The notes beneath the pieces were generated by a model. It was not told the DNA's origin and made no database searches. It worked only from the letters and a program-made list of their open reading frames with translations. Of a stretch of DNA of 35,034 nt, positions 22,168-29,896 are shown in pieces (positions within the stretch are counted from its first letter, which is position 1; each line of letters opens with the position of its first letter). Made by a program: the position numbers and the translations under genes. Source of the stretch: Bacteroidota bacterium (GTDB lineage Bacteria; Bacteroidota; Bacteroidia; Chitinophagales; Chitinophagaceae). Where the stretch lies: contig VBAQ01000050.1 in assembly GCA_005883765.1 (NCBI GenBank), positions 1-35,034 on the forward strand, in the 5' to 3' direction.

Positions 22168-23283
22168 TTATTGATTTAGCATCAATGGCATTACCAGCAT
22201 CAATAGCTCTTCACCATCTTCCTGTTCGGTTGGTTTCAGGATGCCAGCTTTTGTGGGAGTTGATAATTCTATTTTTACTTCCTCGCTGTCAGCTGCATTC
22301 AGCATTTCGATCAGGAATCTTGCATTAAAGGCAATGGTAAGATCTTCGCCATCATACTGGCATTTCATCCGTTCATCACCTTCAAAAGAAAAATCAATAT
22401 CCTGTGCCTTTAGTTCGAGTTCGCTGCCGGCCATAGACAGCGCAACCTGGTTAGTGCTCTTGTTACTAAACACACTAACACGGCGCAGAGCACCCTGGAA
22501 ATCATTTTTATTTACTGTAAGCTTGTAAGGGTTATCGGTAGGTATCACGACTTTGTAATCGGGGAATCTTGCATCGATCAGGCGGCAACTCATTTGAGTT
22601 GTGCCATGTTTTACAAAGAGGTGATTGTTGTTATAGCTTAATGTGATCTCGTCATCATTGTCAGGCAAAGCCGATTTCAAAAGGTTGAGCGGTTTGCGCG
22701 GCACAATGAATGAATCAATTTTCGGGCTGCTGGCATCGGTTCTCTTGTATCGAACAAGACGATGTGCATCGGTAGCCACAAACTGAATCCCTTTTTTGTC
22801 CAGTTCAAAAAACACGCCTGTCATAGCAGGTCGCAGATCATCGTTGCTAACGGCAAATAAAGTTTTACTGATCGCAGTAATGAGTGCTGACGATGTCATC
22901 GTGAACGATGTGGTATCGTCGGGGGAAGGTTCTTTCGGAAAATTATCCGGGTTCTCTCCCATCACTTTATATTTTCCGTTATCGCTGGTAATCTCGATCG
23001 TGAAATTTTTATCTATGGTAAAAGTGAGAGGTTGATCAGAAATATTTTTCAGTGAGTCCATCAAAATTCTTGCAGGGATACAAATTTTGCCACTGTCCTT
23101 TGCCTCAATTTCCAGTTGCACACGCATCACCGTCTCCAGATCTGTGGCTACGACTGTCAATTTGTTTTTTTCTACTTCAAATAAAAAATCTTCCAAAATT
23201 GGCAGCACCGTATTAGCATTGATCACGCCGGAAATGTGTTGCAGCTGTTTCAGTAAAGCCGAAGACGATACAATAAACTTCAT
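22168..23283 (-). CDS. dnaN: DNA polymerase III beta sliding clamp
   Basis: This is a 371-residue clamp that encircles DNA and tethers the replicative polymerase. The three repeated domains are visible: the N-terminal MKFIVSSSALLKQLQHISGVI with LPILEDFLFEVE, the middle domain with ATDAHRLVRYKR (about 169-180) and FIVPRKPLNLL, and the C-terminal domain with NDFQGALRRVSVFSN (about 259-273) and FNARFLIEMLNA (about 317-328). The C-terminus LMLVMPLMLNQ replaces the E. coli YVVMPMRL ending and forms the peptide-binding edge. It is not beside dnaA or recF, as is usual in Bacteroidota. The promoter at 23303-23332 gives a leader of about 15 nt. Confidence 0.95.
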   Translation of the reverse strand: MKFIVSSSALLKQLQHISGVINANTVLPILEDFLFEVEKNKLTVVATDLETVMRVQLEIEAKDSGKICIPARILMDSLKNISDQPLTFTIDKNFTIEITSDNGKYKVMGENPDNFPKEPSPDDTTSFTMTSSALITAISKTLFAVSNDDLRPAMTGVFFELDKKGIQFVATDAHRLVRYKRTDASSPKIDSFIVPRKPLNLLKSALPDNDDEITLSYNNNHLFVKHGTTQMSCRLIDARFPDYKVVIPTDNPYKLTVNKNDFQGALRRVSVFSNKSTNQVALSMAGSELELKAQDIDFSFEGDERMKCQYDGEDLTIAFNARFLIEMLNAADSEEVKIELSTPTKAGILKPTEQEDGEELLMLVMPLMLNQ

Positions 23284-23302
23284 CTTGCAAAAAGGTTTGT
23301 GG

Positions 23303-23332
23303 CGAAACTACTGATTTTAGAATTATAAACAA
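23303..23332 (-). promoter_or_regulatory. dnaN promoter
   Basis: On the minus strand TTG (23330-23332) and TAGTTTCG (23303-23310) are separated by exactly 19 nt, the preferred Bacteroidota spacing. The -7 box has C in place of the third T of TTTG. The box ends 19 nt before the dnaN ATG. Confidence 0.6.
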
Positions 23333-23380
23333 TTTCTTCCAAAAGCCTGTGAATTTCTTTGGTAGCAAGCTGTGGATTAG

Positions 23381-23408
23381 TCAATGATGAATGGTGAGTG
23401 GTGAATGG
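23381..23408. repeat. Heptad array upstream of the YbjN-like gene
   Basis: Four 7-nt words: TCAATGA, TGAATGG, TGAGTGG, TGAATGG. It lies in the divergent gap between dnaN and the gene at 23464, outside the dnaN promoter. The word is close to that of the array at 19771 but has no inverted partner here. Confidence 0.75.
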
Positions 23409-23463
23409 CAAGAAGATGCCGATTCGCTATTCTTTGTTAACTTGCTTCATTCTGAAAATAAGG

Positions 23464-24789
23464 ATGAACATGCTTGATAAACTCTTTGGCAGGAGCAAAA
23501 AAAAAGCAGAAGCAGAACCCGCAGTCTATTTTGGACGTTACTCCGACAACAATAAGCCCGTTGAAAAAGTAAATCGCTGGTCTGACGCAGAAAATCTTTT
23601 TAAAGAAAAAAAATATCCCGAAAGCCTGGATGCTTTTTATGAATATCTACGGGACGATGCCATTGACAATGTTGTTCACGAACGTAATGAAAGTAGCGGC
23701 CGCTTTCAATTTTACCAGGGATCAAAAATTGTCCGTGGCAATTATGACAATGAGCATTTACATGCTGAAGCAACGCTTGCAAAGATGCCCAACCCCAATG
23801 TTCCGGTTATGCGGCGTCTGCTTGAAATGAATTTTAACCTTTATTACAGTCGATATGCCCTGGAGGGAGAAAAGCTTTGCATGCGTTTCGACAGTGATGT
23901 TGAAACGGCTAGTCCAAGCAAATTATATTACGGCCTTAAGGAATTATCAACCAAAGCAGATAAACAGGATGACCTGCTGGTGCAGGATTTTTCATCACTG
24001 CAAACAACAGACACGGAGCACATTATTGAAATTCCTGCCGAAGAGAAGGAAATCAAGTTTCAGTGGCTGCAAAAATGGATAGGGGAAACTATTTCTTACA
24101 TCAAAACGCTTGACCCAGATAAATTTTCTGGCGGCGTAGCATATTTATTATTAGCCCTGGCATATCGCATCGATTACCTGATCGTACCGGAGGGAAAAAT
24201 CCTGCATGACCTGGAGAAGATCGTAGAGCTTTATTTTAAAAAAAATGAGCGACAGACGACAGAAAAAAACCGGGATATGATCGATGCATTTGAGAAGTTA
24301 AAGAACCGCCCGCAACAAGAGGTATTTGAAGCCTTGTACCGATCCAGGCACACGTTCGCTATTGTGACACCGCAGAACTACAAAACGATTGCTGACGCCA
24401 TTTACAATGCCAGCCAGAACATAAATTGGTATCGGGATAATAATTACCCATCCATTGCTGCGCAGATCGCTGAGTACGGAATTGCCTATTGCCAGTACTC
24501 GTACAGTTTGCCAAGACCGGTAACCGATTTTTTTCATTTGTTTATGATGGTGAATTACGGCGAATACTTCAACGCACTTGGGTTCAATGCGAATTATTAT
24601 AATCCGGAGACAAAACAATTTGACGCAGATAAGATCGCCGACAGGGTGAAACAAATAATCAACGCCTGGAAACCAAAATATCCTAATCTGAAAATGAAGC
24701 TGGAAAATATTAAGTATGATAACATGGTAGTGTTTAATGTTTCCTTCACAACAGAAATAGAATACCTGAACATTGATACCAACCGCTGA
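23464..24789 (+). CDS. YbjN-like domain protein of unknown function
   Basis: This is a soluble 441-residue protein. Residues about 70-175 look like a YbjN / type III chaperone-like domain: a run VMRRLLEMNFNLYYSRYALEG then EKLCMRFDSDVE, then a helix ending TKADKQDDLL, matching the usual pattern (helix with N-aromatic, two strands, long helix). Residues about 200-440 are helical and unrecognised. There is no signal peptide, and the N-terminus is Lys-rich (LFGRSKKKAEAE). I chose ATG 23464 because upstream in-frame residues come from repeat DNA; ATG 23470 is nearly equivalent. The stop lies in the left arm of the GxxExxY cassette. The protease two genes on ends in a similar domain, suggesting a functional pair. 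Confidence 0.65.
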   Translation: MNMLDKLFGRSKKKAEAEPAVYFGRYSDNNKPVEKVNRWSDAENLFKEKKYPESLDAFYEYLRDDAIDNVVHERNESSGRFQFYQGSKIVRGNYDNEHLHAEATLAKMPNPNVPVMRRLLEMNFNLYYSRYALEGEKLCMRFDSDVETASPSKLYYGLKELSTKADKQDDLLVQDFSSLQTTDTEHIIEIPAEEKEIKFQWLQKWIGETISYIKTLDPDKFSGGVAYLLLALAYRIDYLIVPEGKILHDLEKIVELYFKKNERQTTEKNRDMIDAFEKLKNRPQQEVFEALYRSRHTFAIVTPQNYKTIADAIYNASQNINWYRDNNYPSIAAQIAEYGIAYCQYSYSLPRPVTDFFHLFMMVNYGEYFNALGFNANYYNPETKQFDADKIADRVKQIINAWKPKYPNLKMKLENIKYDNMVVFNVSFTTEIEYLNIDTNR

Positions 24790-25240
24790 TTCCTTTGATT
24801 AAATGATCAAACTGAATGATTAAAGAGGAATTTAAATATTCGGACATAACTGAAAAAATAATTGGCTGTGCCATGAAAGTTCACCAGCGTATGAGAAATG
24901 GTTACCAGGAATTGATTTACCATAGGTGCCTGATCATTGAATTTAGGAAAATCGCTTTGTCTTTTTTGAATGAAATTGCACTGCCAATTTTTTATGATGA
25001 AATTGAAATTGGAAAGCGTAGAGTTGATTTTCTGGTTGAGAATAAAGTAGTCGTTGAAATTAAAGCCCAATCGGAATTGACGGATACTCATCTTGCGCAA
25101 GCTTTAAATTATTTGGAAGCATTAAATCTGGAAATAGGATTGCTCATAAATTTTGGCTCCAAAAGTCTCGAGATAAGGCGATTGATCAACAATAAATATA
25201 AACCATCACTGAAATCAGATAAATCAGGGTAATCAGCGGT
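24782..25240 (+). mobile_element. Candidate GxxExxY cassette 1 with inverted degenerate repeat arms
   Basis: The ends are a perfect 10-nt inverted repeat: ACCGCTGATT at 24782-24791 and AATCAGCGGT at 25231-25240. Inside each end the arms continue as degenerate GATT/AATC words with about 9-nt spacing (right arm: AAATCAGAT, AAATCAGGG, TAATCAGCG; left arm: CGCTGATTC, CTTTGATTA). Between them is one GxxExxY gene. The stop of the preceding gene (24787-24789) and the stop of the GxxExxY gene (25230-25232) both lie in arm sequence, and the next gene starts at 25242, one base past the arm. No target-site duplication is obvious. Calling it mobile is inference. Confidence 0.5.
24816..25232 (+). CDS. GxxExxY protein, PD-(D/E)XK nuclease-like
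   Basis: This is an intact 138-residue member of the GxxExxY family, which has a PD-(D/E)XK endonuclease-type fold and no established function. The name motif is Gly29, Glu32, Tyr35 in NGYQELIYHRCL, after the helical KVHQRM. The catalytic-type residues are Asp71 in RRVDFLV, and Glu81 and Lys83 in VVVEIKA, correctly spaced. LAQALNYLEALNLEIGLLINFGSKSLEIRR is, in pieces, the standard C-terminal half. The last residues (SLKSDKSG) are encoded by the right repeat arm. It may be carried inside the transcript of its neighbours, but it looks inserted between two genes that share a domain. Confidence 0.88.
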   Translation: MIKEEFKYSDITEKIIGCAMKVHQRMRNGYQELIYHRCLIIEFRKIALSFLNEIALPIFYDEIEIGKRRVDFLVENKVVVEIKAQSELTDTHLAQALNYLEALNLEIGLLINFGSKSLEIRRLINNKYKPSLKSDKSG

Positions 25241-25241
25241 C

Positions 25242-26342
25242 ATGGATGTACAACAGATCATAGAAAATTTTCAGCCGGCGATTATTCAAATCGCCACGCA
25301 AACGGCTACCGGTACCGGGTTCTATGTAAAGGAGTTTGATCTCATTGTTACCAATGAGCACGTTGTTGGCAATAATGCGGAAGTAACAATAGCCGGAAAA
25401 TTATTTCCAAAAACACTTTCGAGGGTTTGGTATTTAGACAAGAAACATGATCTCGCATTCTTAGAGCCACCAAAAGGAACGATTCTGCCGGAGTTAAAGC
25501 TGGGTAGCTATGAGGCAATGAAAGATGGCGACCAGGTTGTGGCCATCGGCCATCCTTACGGATTAAATTACACAGCCACCCAGGGTGTAATTTCAAAGGT
25601 TGATCGGATTCGCGATGGCTTAAAATTCATACAGATTGACGCTGCCATCAACCCGGGCAATAGTGGCGGACCGTTGGTCAATGATAACGGGGAAATCATT
25701 GGAGTAAATTCTTTTATCATTCGGGGTGGGGATAATCTCGGCTTTGCGTTGCCTGTAAGCTATTTGCGTGAAGCTTTGCAATTATATCTTCCCAATAAGG
25801 GGCAGCCCTCCACGCGCTGCCACAGCTGCAATTACCTGGTCACGCCGGCGAATATCGATTCACAAAAATATTGTCCCAGTTGCGGTACTGAGATCAAATT
25901 GCCTGTAATGCCTGAGAAAGAAATGGAATCTATTGGCGTAGCAAAAACAATGGAAGAAATCTTAAAAGCATTGGGAAAGGATGTCAAGCTCGCCCGCGAG
26001 GGGCAAAACAACTGGAGTGTAAAAGAGGGTTCAGCAAAAATCAAGATCAACTACAATCCGGAAAATTATTTTATTACCGGGGATGCTTATCTCTGCCAAC
26101 TACCGCCGGATGCGTCAAAGATCAGACCCCTGTACCAATATCTGCTCCGGGAAAATTACAAATTAAACGGCCTTGTTTTGAGTTGCGTAAAACAGAACAT
26201 TGTTCTTTCATCTATTGTTTATGATCTCGATATGACCAGGGAAAGTGGTGTAGAAACCTTTCAGCACCTCTTTAAAAAAGCCGACGAGTACGACGATTAT
26301 TTGAAAAAGGAATTTGGTTGCGTCGAGCGATTGGAAGAATAA
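25242..26342 (+). CDS. Cytoplasmic trypsin-like protease with zinc ribbon and YbjN-like tail
   Basis: A three-part protein of 366 residues. Residues 1-185 are an S1C/HtrA-like serine protease with catalytic His40 (VTNEHVV), Asp70 (KKHDLAFL) and Ser141 (NPGNSGGPLV). Residues 193-214 form a zinc ribbon with two CxxC pairs (Cys193, Cys196, Cys211, Cys214). Residues about 235-355 look like a YbjN / CesT-type domain (LYQYLLRENYKLNGLVLS, VKQNIVLSSIVYDLD, then helix FQHLFKKADEYDDYL). There is no signal peptide or membrane helix and no PDZ domain, so it should act in the cytoplasm, unlike DegP. The shared tail with the gene at 23464 suggests that the two proteins act together. Confidence 0.85.
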   Translation: MDVQQIIENFQPAIIQIATQTATGTGFYVKEFDLIVTNEHVVGNNAEVTIAGKLFPKTLSRVWYLDKKHDLAFLEPPKGTILPELKLGSYEAMKDGDQVVAIGHPYGLNYTATQGVISKVDRIRDGLKFIQIDAAINPGNSGGPLVNDNGEIIGVNSFIIRGGDNLGFALPVSYLREALQLYLPNKGQPSTRCHSCNYLVTPANIDSQKYCPSCGTEIKLPVMPEKEMESIGVAKTMEEILKALGKDVKLAREGQNNWSVKEGSAKIKINYNPENYFITGDAYLCQLPPDASKIRPLYQYLLRENYKLNGLVLSCVKQNIVLSSIVYDLDMTRESGVETFQHLFKKADEYDDYLKKEFGCVERLEE

Positions 26343-26345
26343 AGA

Positions 26346-26381
26346 AGTCAAATCTGTCACACAGGTCATGAAAGTCAGACG
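26346..26381. repeat. Nine-nucleotide periodic array
   Basis: Four words of 9 nt with GTC at the same place in each: AGTCAAATC, TGTCACACA, GGTCATGAA, AGTCAGACG. It starts 3 nt after the protease stop and lies before adk. No inverted partner is visible. Confidence 0.6.
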
Positions 26382-26503
26382 AAACTATATTGAATCTACC
26401 CGTTCAAAGAAGGATTGATTATTCGGAGTAAACATAGCCAGAATGATTCCATTGGACCCATTTTGACGTATGACTCATTTGCCTCATTTGATTATATTCG
26501 CCT

Positions 26504-27094
26504 ATGTTTAATTTGATACTGTTTGGTCCGCCGGGCAGCGGAAAAGGCACTCAATCAGAAAAGCTTGTTGAGAAATACGGCCTTGTTCATTTGTCTACCG
26601 GCAACCTGCTTCGTGAGGAAATCTCCAACCGGACACCACTCGGATTGGAAGCGAAAAATTTTTTAGACAAAGGTCAGCTGGTTCCCGACGAGGTGGTGAT
26701 AGGAATGATTGACAGTAGTCTCGAGCATCACCAAGAGGTTCCTGGTTTTTTATTTGATGGATTCCCCCGCAATGTGGCCCAAGCACAGGCACTTGACAAA
26801 TTGCTTACATTAAAAAAAACGGAAATTGCCCTTGTTCTTGCACTCGAGGTTAGTGAAGAAGAACTAGTAATGCGGCTTTTAAATCGCGGCAAAACCTCAG
26901 GGCGCACCGACGATACTAATGAGACGGTAATTCATCATCGCTTCACCGTATATAAAAATGAAACATCCCCGATCGCCGATCATTATAAAAAATCAAAAAA
27001 ATTTCAATCAATAAAAGGTGAGGGAAGTGTAGAAGAAATATTTGATTCCTTGTGCCAGGCAATTGATAAACGAATGAAAACGCTTGCTTCCTAG
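26504..27094 (+). CDS. adk: Adenylate kinase
   Basis: This interconverts ATP + AMP and 2 ADP. It has 196 residues, the short form without a zinc-binding LID. The P-loop is GPPGSGKGTQ (8-17), the AMP-binding parts are STGNLLREE (about 31-39) and the DGFPRNVAQA signature (about 85-94), and the short LID is RGKTSGRTDDTNET (about 128-141) with its Arg residues. A TATATTCG box ends 3 nt before the ATG, suggesting a leaderless mRNA. It has no same-strand partner immediately downstream. Confidence 0.94.
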   Translation: MFNLILFGPPGSGKGTQSEKLVEKYGLVHLSTGNLLREEISNRTPLGLEAKNFLDKGQLVPDEVVIGMIDSSLEHHQEVPGFLFDGFPRNVAQAQALDKLLTLKKTEIALVLALEVSEEELVMRLLNRGKTSGRTDDTNETVIHHRFTVYKNETSPIADHYKKSKKFQSIKGEGSVEEIFDSLCQAIDKRMKTLAS

Positions 27095-27143
27095 CGCTGG
27101 AATCATGATCAATGAACGTAAACGGTATTTTTTAGAAAGCAAT

Positions 27144-27259
27144 TTTCTACCTCACCCCATCACCGCTCCGAACATCGCACACCCCATCGCCCCTCTCCAA
27201 ATGCAGAGGGGTTGCAGACTCTCCAGCTTGAAAAACCTTTTAATGGGGTGAGGTAAAAA
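27144..27259. repeat. Palindromic interspersed element, copy B
   Basis: The ends are 16-nt inverted repeats with one mismatch (TTTCTACCTCACCCCA at 27144-27159; TGGGGTGAGGTAAAAA at 27244-27259). Inside, CCCCTCT (27190-27196) pairs with AGAGGGG (27205-27211). It is homologous to copy A at 12977-13088 along most of its length, including the GAACAT.GC.CAC, CTCTCC and AGACTCT..A.CT.GAA blocks. It fills the convergent gap between adk and the lipoprotein gene. Confidence 0.85.
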
Positions 27260-27303
27260 GTGAAAGGATTAGTTTCCAATAGACGTCTCAGAAATTTCCA
27301 TCG

Positions 27304-27756
27304 TTAAAACTTCGCCTTCAGTAGTGAGTCAGCTTTTTGCAGGCTGCTGATCATTGCATCCCTTACTTTTGAAATTTTTATCTTTTCTGATTCCAGGTAT
27401 TTGATCTGCCTCTCGGTGTTGTTCGCTTCAGAGTCCATATTAAATTCTTCCATCCACTGGTTCATAGCGTAATCGGAGTATTTGAGTCTGCCAAGGATGG
27501 AATCGAGTTGCATTTTATAACCTACCGATTGTTTCTGCAAATTGGCGGGCAGTTTTGAAATGGAATCCATCGCATGCTGAACCTTTTTTTGTGCTTCACT
27601 TATCTTTTCCATTTTAGCCATTCCAATATTATGTGCTTCCATCACTTCGCCCCTTAGACTATCGGTTTTGGTTTTTACTTCATCATTACTCTTAGTGCCG
27701 GAATTATTACAGGCCATCAGTAAAAGAAGGGTTAGCAGTTTGGAAATCTGTTTCAT
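27304..27756 (-). CDS. Small coiled-coil lipoprotein
   Basis: This encodes 150 residues. The signal peptide ends LLLLMAC (lipobox, Cys16). The rest is almost entirely helical with heptad-spaced hydrophobics (VMEAHNIGMAKMEKISEAQKK and onward to ISSLQKADSLLKAKF). Comparable Bacteroidota proteins are often labelled viral A-type inclusion protein, a name without functional meaning. It is probably an outer-membrane-anchored or periplasmic spacer protein. A TATCTTTG -7 box 20 nt upstream supports the ATG at 27756. It is transcribed away from paaZ. Confidence 0.78.
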   Translation of the reverse strand: MKQISKLLTLLLLMACNNSGTKSNDEVKTKTDSLRGEVMEAHNIGMAKMEKISEAQKKVQHAMDSISKLPANLQKQSVGYKMQLDSILGRLKYSDYAMNQWMEEFNMDSEANNTERQIKYLESEKIKISKVRDAMISSLQKADSLLKAKF

Positions 27757-27775
27757 CCGTTAAAATTTGGTTTTG

Positions 27776-27783
27776 CAAAGATA
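27776..27783 (-). promoter_or_regulatory. -7 element of the coiled-coil lipoprotein gene
   Basis: On the minus strand this reads TATCTTTG (full TAnnTTTG), ending 19 nt before the ATG. No clear TTG at 17-23 nt upstream. In the same gap, TAATTTCG at 27822-27829 on the plus strand is a weaker -7 candidate for paaZ. Confidence 0.5.
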
Positions 27784-27846
27784 GTTCCACAGCAAACCAC
27801 GTTTACCAGGTCGTTTTAAATTAATTTCGCGTTTTGAAATTGCTAT

Positions 27847-29892
27847 ATGAATAAACTGGAAAATTATGTTACCGGCAAATGGATAACTGGTGATGGCAAT
27901 GGCCAGGTTTTGCGCGATGCTGTTACCGGGGAAGAAATTGCCATCGCGACAACTGACGGATTAGATTTTGCTTCAATCCTGGATTATGGACGAAGAGTCG
28001 GAAATCCCGCTCTTCGTAAAATGACCTTTCATGAAAGAGGAAGAATGTTAAGAGCCCTCGCCATTTATCTCAATGAGCGAAAAGAAAATTTTTACGGGGT
28101 CAGTTACAAAACAGGAGCAACAAAACTGGACAGCTGGATAGATATTGAAGGGGGATTTGGAAATTTATTCAGTAATGCGTCTTTACGGAGAAAATTTCCT
28201 GATCTTCCTTACTGCACAGATGGCGATGCTGTGGGATTAAGCAAAGGTGGCAGTTTTATTGGTCATCACATTTTAGTTCCCAAAGAGGGAGTCGCGATTC
28301 ACATCAATGCATTTAATTTCCCGGTATGGGGCATGCTTGAAAAATGTGCAGTGAATTGGTTGGCTGGTGTGCCGTCCGTCGTGAAACCTGCAACCATTAC
28401 TTCCTATCTTACCGAGGCGGTAGTCAAAGAGATTGTTTCCTCAGGAATTTTGCCGCCGGGCTCATTGCAATTGATCTGCGGAAGTGTGGGTGATATTTTG
28501 GATCACGTGACCTCTCAGGACATCATCACGTTCACCGGGTCGAAGTCCACAGGATTAAAATTAAGATCTCACAGCAAAGTCTTAAGCGAATGCGTGCCAT
28601 TTAATATGGAGGCTGATTCACTTAATGCTATTGTATTGGGAGAAGATGTTAGCCCGCAAATGCCCGAATGGGATATTTTCATCAAGGAGATTCGGAAAGA
28701 AATGACGGTGAAAGCCGGTCAAAAGTGTACGGCCATTCGCAGAATCTTCGTTCCTGAAAATAAAATGGACGATGTATGGAAGGCGATTGCTTCATCTTTG
28801 CAGCAGACAACGATTGGTAATCCCCTTAATGAAAAAGTAAGAATGGGTTCTCTCGCGGGGGAAGGTCAAAGAGTAGAAGTCAGGGCCCAGATCCAAAAAT
28901 TGCTTGCATCATCGCAGATCATTTATGGATCGTTGGATAGTGTGGAAGTAATTGATGCGGATCCGGTCAAAGGCGCGTTCATATCACCCATTTTACTAAA
29001 AAATGAAGAGCCATTTTTATCAGACGAAGTGCATGAGGTGGAAGTTTTTGGGCCTGTGAGTACTATTATGCCTTATAAAGATTTGAGTGAGGCGATCGAA
29101 CTTAGTAAAAAGGGCAAAGGATCTCTCTGCAGCACCATTGTTACTGCTGATGACAAGGTTGCAACAGATTATGTGGTAACCGCCGGAACATGGCATGGAA
29201 GAATGCTGGTATTAAATGCAGGTTGCGCTAAAGAAAGTACCGGTCATGGTTCTCCATTGCCCATGTTGATACACGGTGGCCCGGGTCGGGCTGGCGGCGG
29301 CGAAGAAATGGGAGGAGTTCGCGGAGTTAAACATTATATGCAGCGAGTAGCTATCCAGGGTTCACCAACAACGATCACAGCGATCACAAAAATTTACCAA
29401 CAGAATGCCAAAGGATATACCGGAGAGTTGCATCCCTTTAAGAAATATTTTGAAGAATTACAGATCGGCGACCAGATTGTTACGGAAAAAAGGGTGATCA
29501 CTTCAGAAGATATCGACAAGTTTGCCAACCTGAGCGGAGATCACTTTTATGCTCATGTAAAAGAAACCGATTTTGCCGACACTATGTTTGAAAGGCAGGT
29601 AGCGCATGGATACTTTGTGCTGAGTGTTGCTGCCGGTTTGTTTGTTGATAGCTTCGAAAAGAACCCGGTGCTGCTCAATTACGGGATCGATGAATTGCGT
29701 TTCACAAAACCAGTTTATCCCGGGGCAGAAATCCATATTCGGTTTACCTGCAAGGAAAAAACCCCACAGGATCGGAAGGAAGATTCAGAAATTCCAAAAG
29801 GGATTGTAAAGTGGCTGGTAGAGATAATTGATGAAACCAATGAGCAGGTTGGCATTGCAACGATTTTAACTATGGTCAAACGTAAAAGCTAA
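27847..29892 (+). CDS. paaZ: PaaZ: oxepin-CoA hydrolase / semialdehyde dehydrogenase
   Basis: This is a bifunctional enzyme of aerobic phenylacetate degradation: the MaoC-type half opens the oxepin-CoA ring and the aldehyde dehydrogenase half oxidises the resulting semialdehyde. It has 681 residues, the normal fusion length. The ALDH domain (about 1-520) has INAFNFPVWG (Asn), Glu255 in NMEADSLNAI and Cys294 in KAGQKCTAIRR. The MaoC domain (about 535-680) has the hydratase Asp and His in LSGDHFYAHV and VAHGYFVLSVAAGL. It is co-transcribed with the enoyl-CoA hydratase gene 4 nt downstream. The ring-activating paaABCE and paaK genes are not in the window, so the pathway is either split or completed elsewhere. 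Confidence 0.92.
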   Translation: MNKLENYVTGKWITGDGNGQVLRDAVTGEEIAIATTDGLDFASILDYGRRVGNPALRKMTFHERGRMLRALAIYLNERKENFYGVSYKTGATKLDSWIDIEGGFGNLFSNASLRRKFPDLPYCTDGDAVGLSKGGSFIGHHILVPKEGVAIHINAFNFPVWGMLEKCAVNWLAGVPSVVKPATITSYLTEAVVKEIVSSGILPPGSLQLICGSVGDILDHVTSQDIITFTGSKSTGLKLRSHSKVLSECVPFNMEADSLNAIVLGEDVSPQMPEWDIFIKEIRKEMTVKAGQKCTAIRRIFVPENKMDDVWKAIASSLQQTTIGNPLNEKVRMGSLAGEGQRVEVRAQIQKLLASSQIIYGSLDSVEVIDADPVKGAFISPILLKNEEPFLSDEVHEVEVFGPVSTIMPYKDLSEAIELSKKGKGSLCSTIVTADDKVATDYVVTAGTWHGRMLVLNAGCAKESTGHGSPLPMLIHGGPGRAGGGEEMGGVRGVKHYMQRVAIQGSPTTITAITKIYQQNAKGYTGELHPFKKYFEELQIGDQIVTEKRVITSEDIDKFANLSGDHFYAHVKETDFADTMFERQVAHGYFVLSVAAGLFVDSFEKNPVLLNYGIDELRFTKPVYPGAEIHIRFTCKEKTPQDRKEDSEIPKGIVKWLVEIIDETNEQVGIATILTMVKRKS

Positions 29893-29896
29893 TTCC

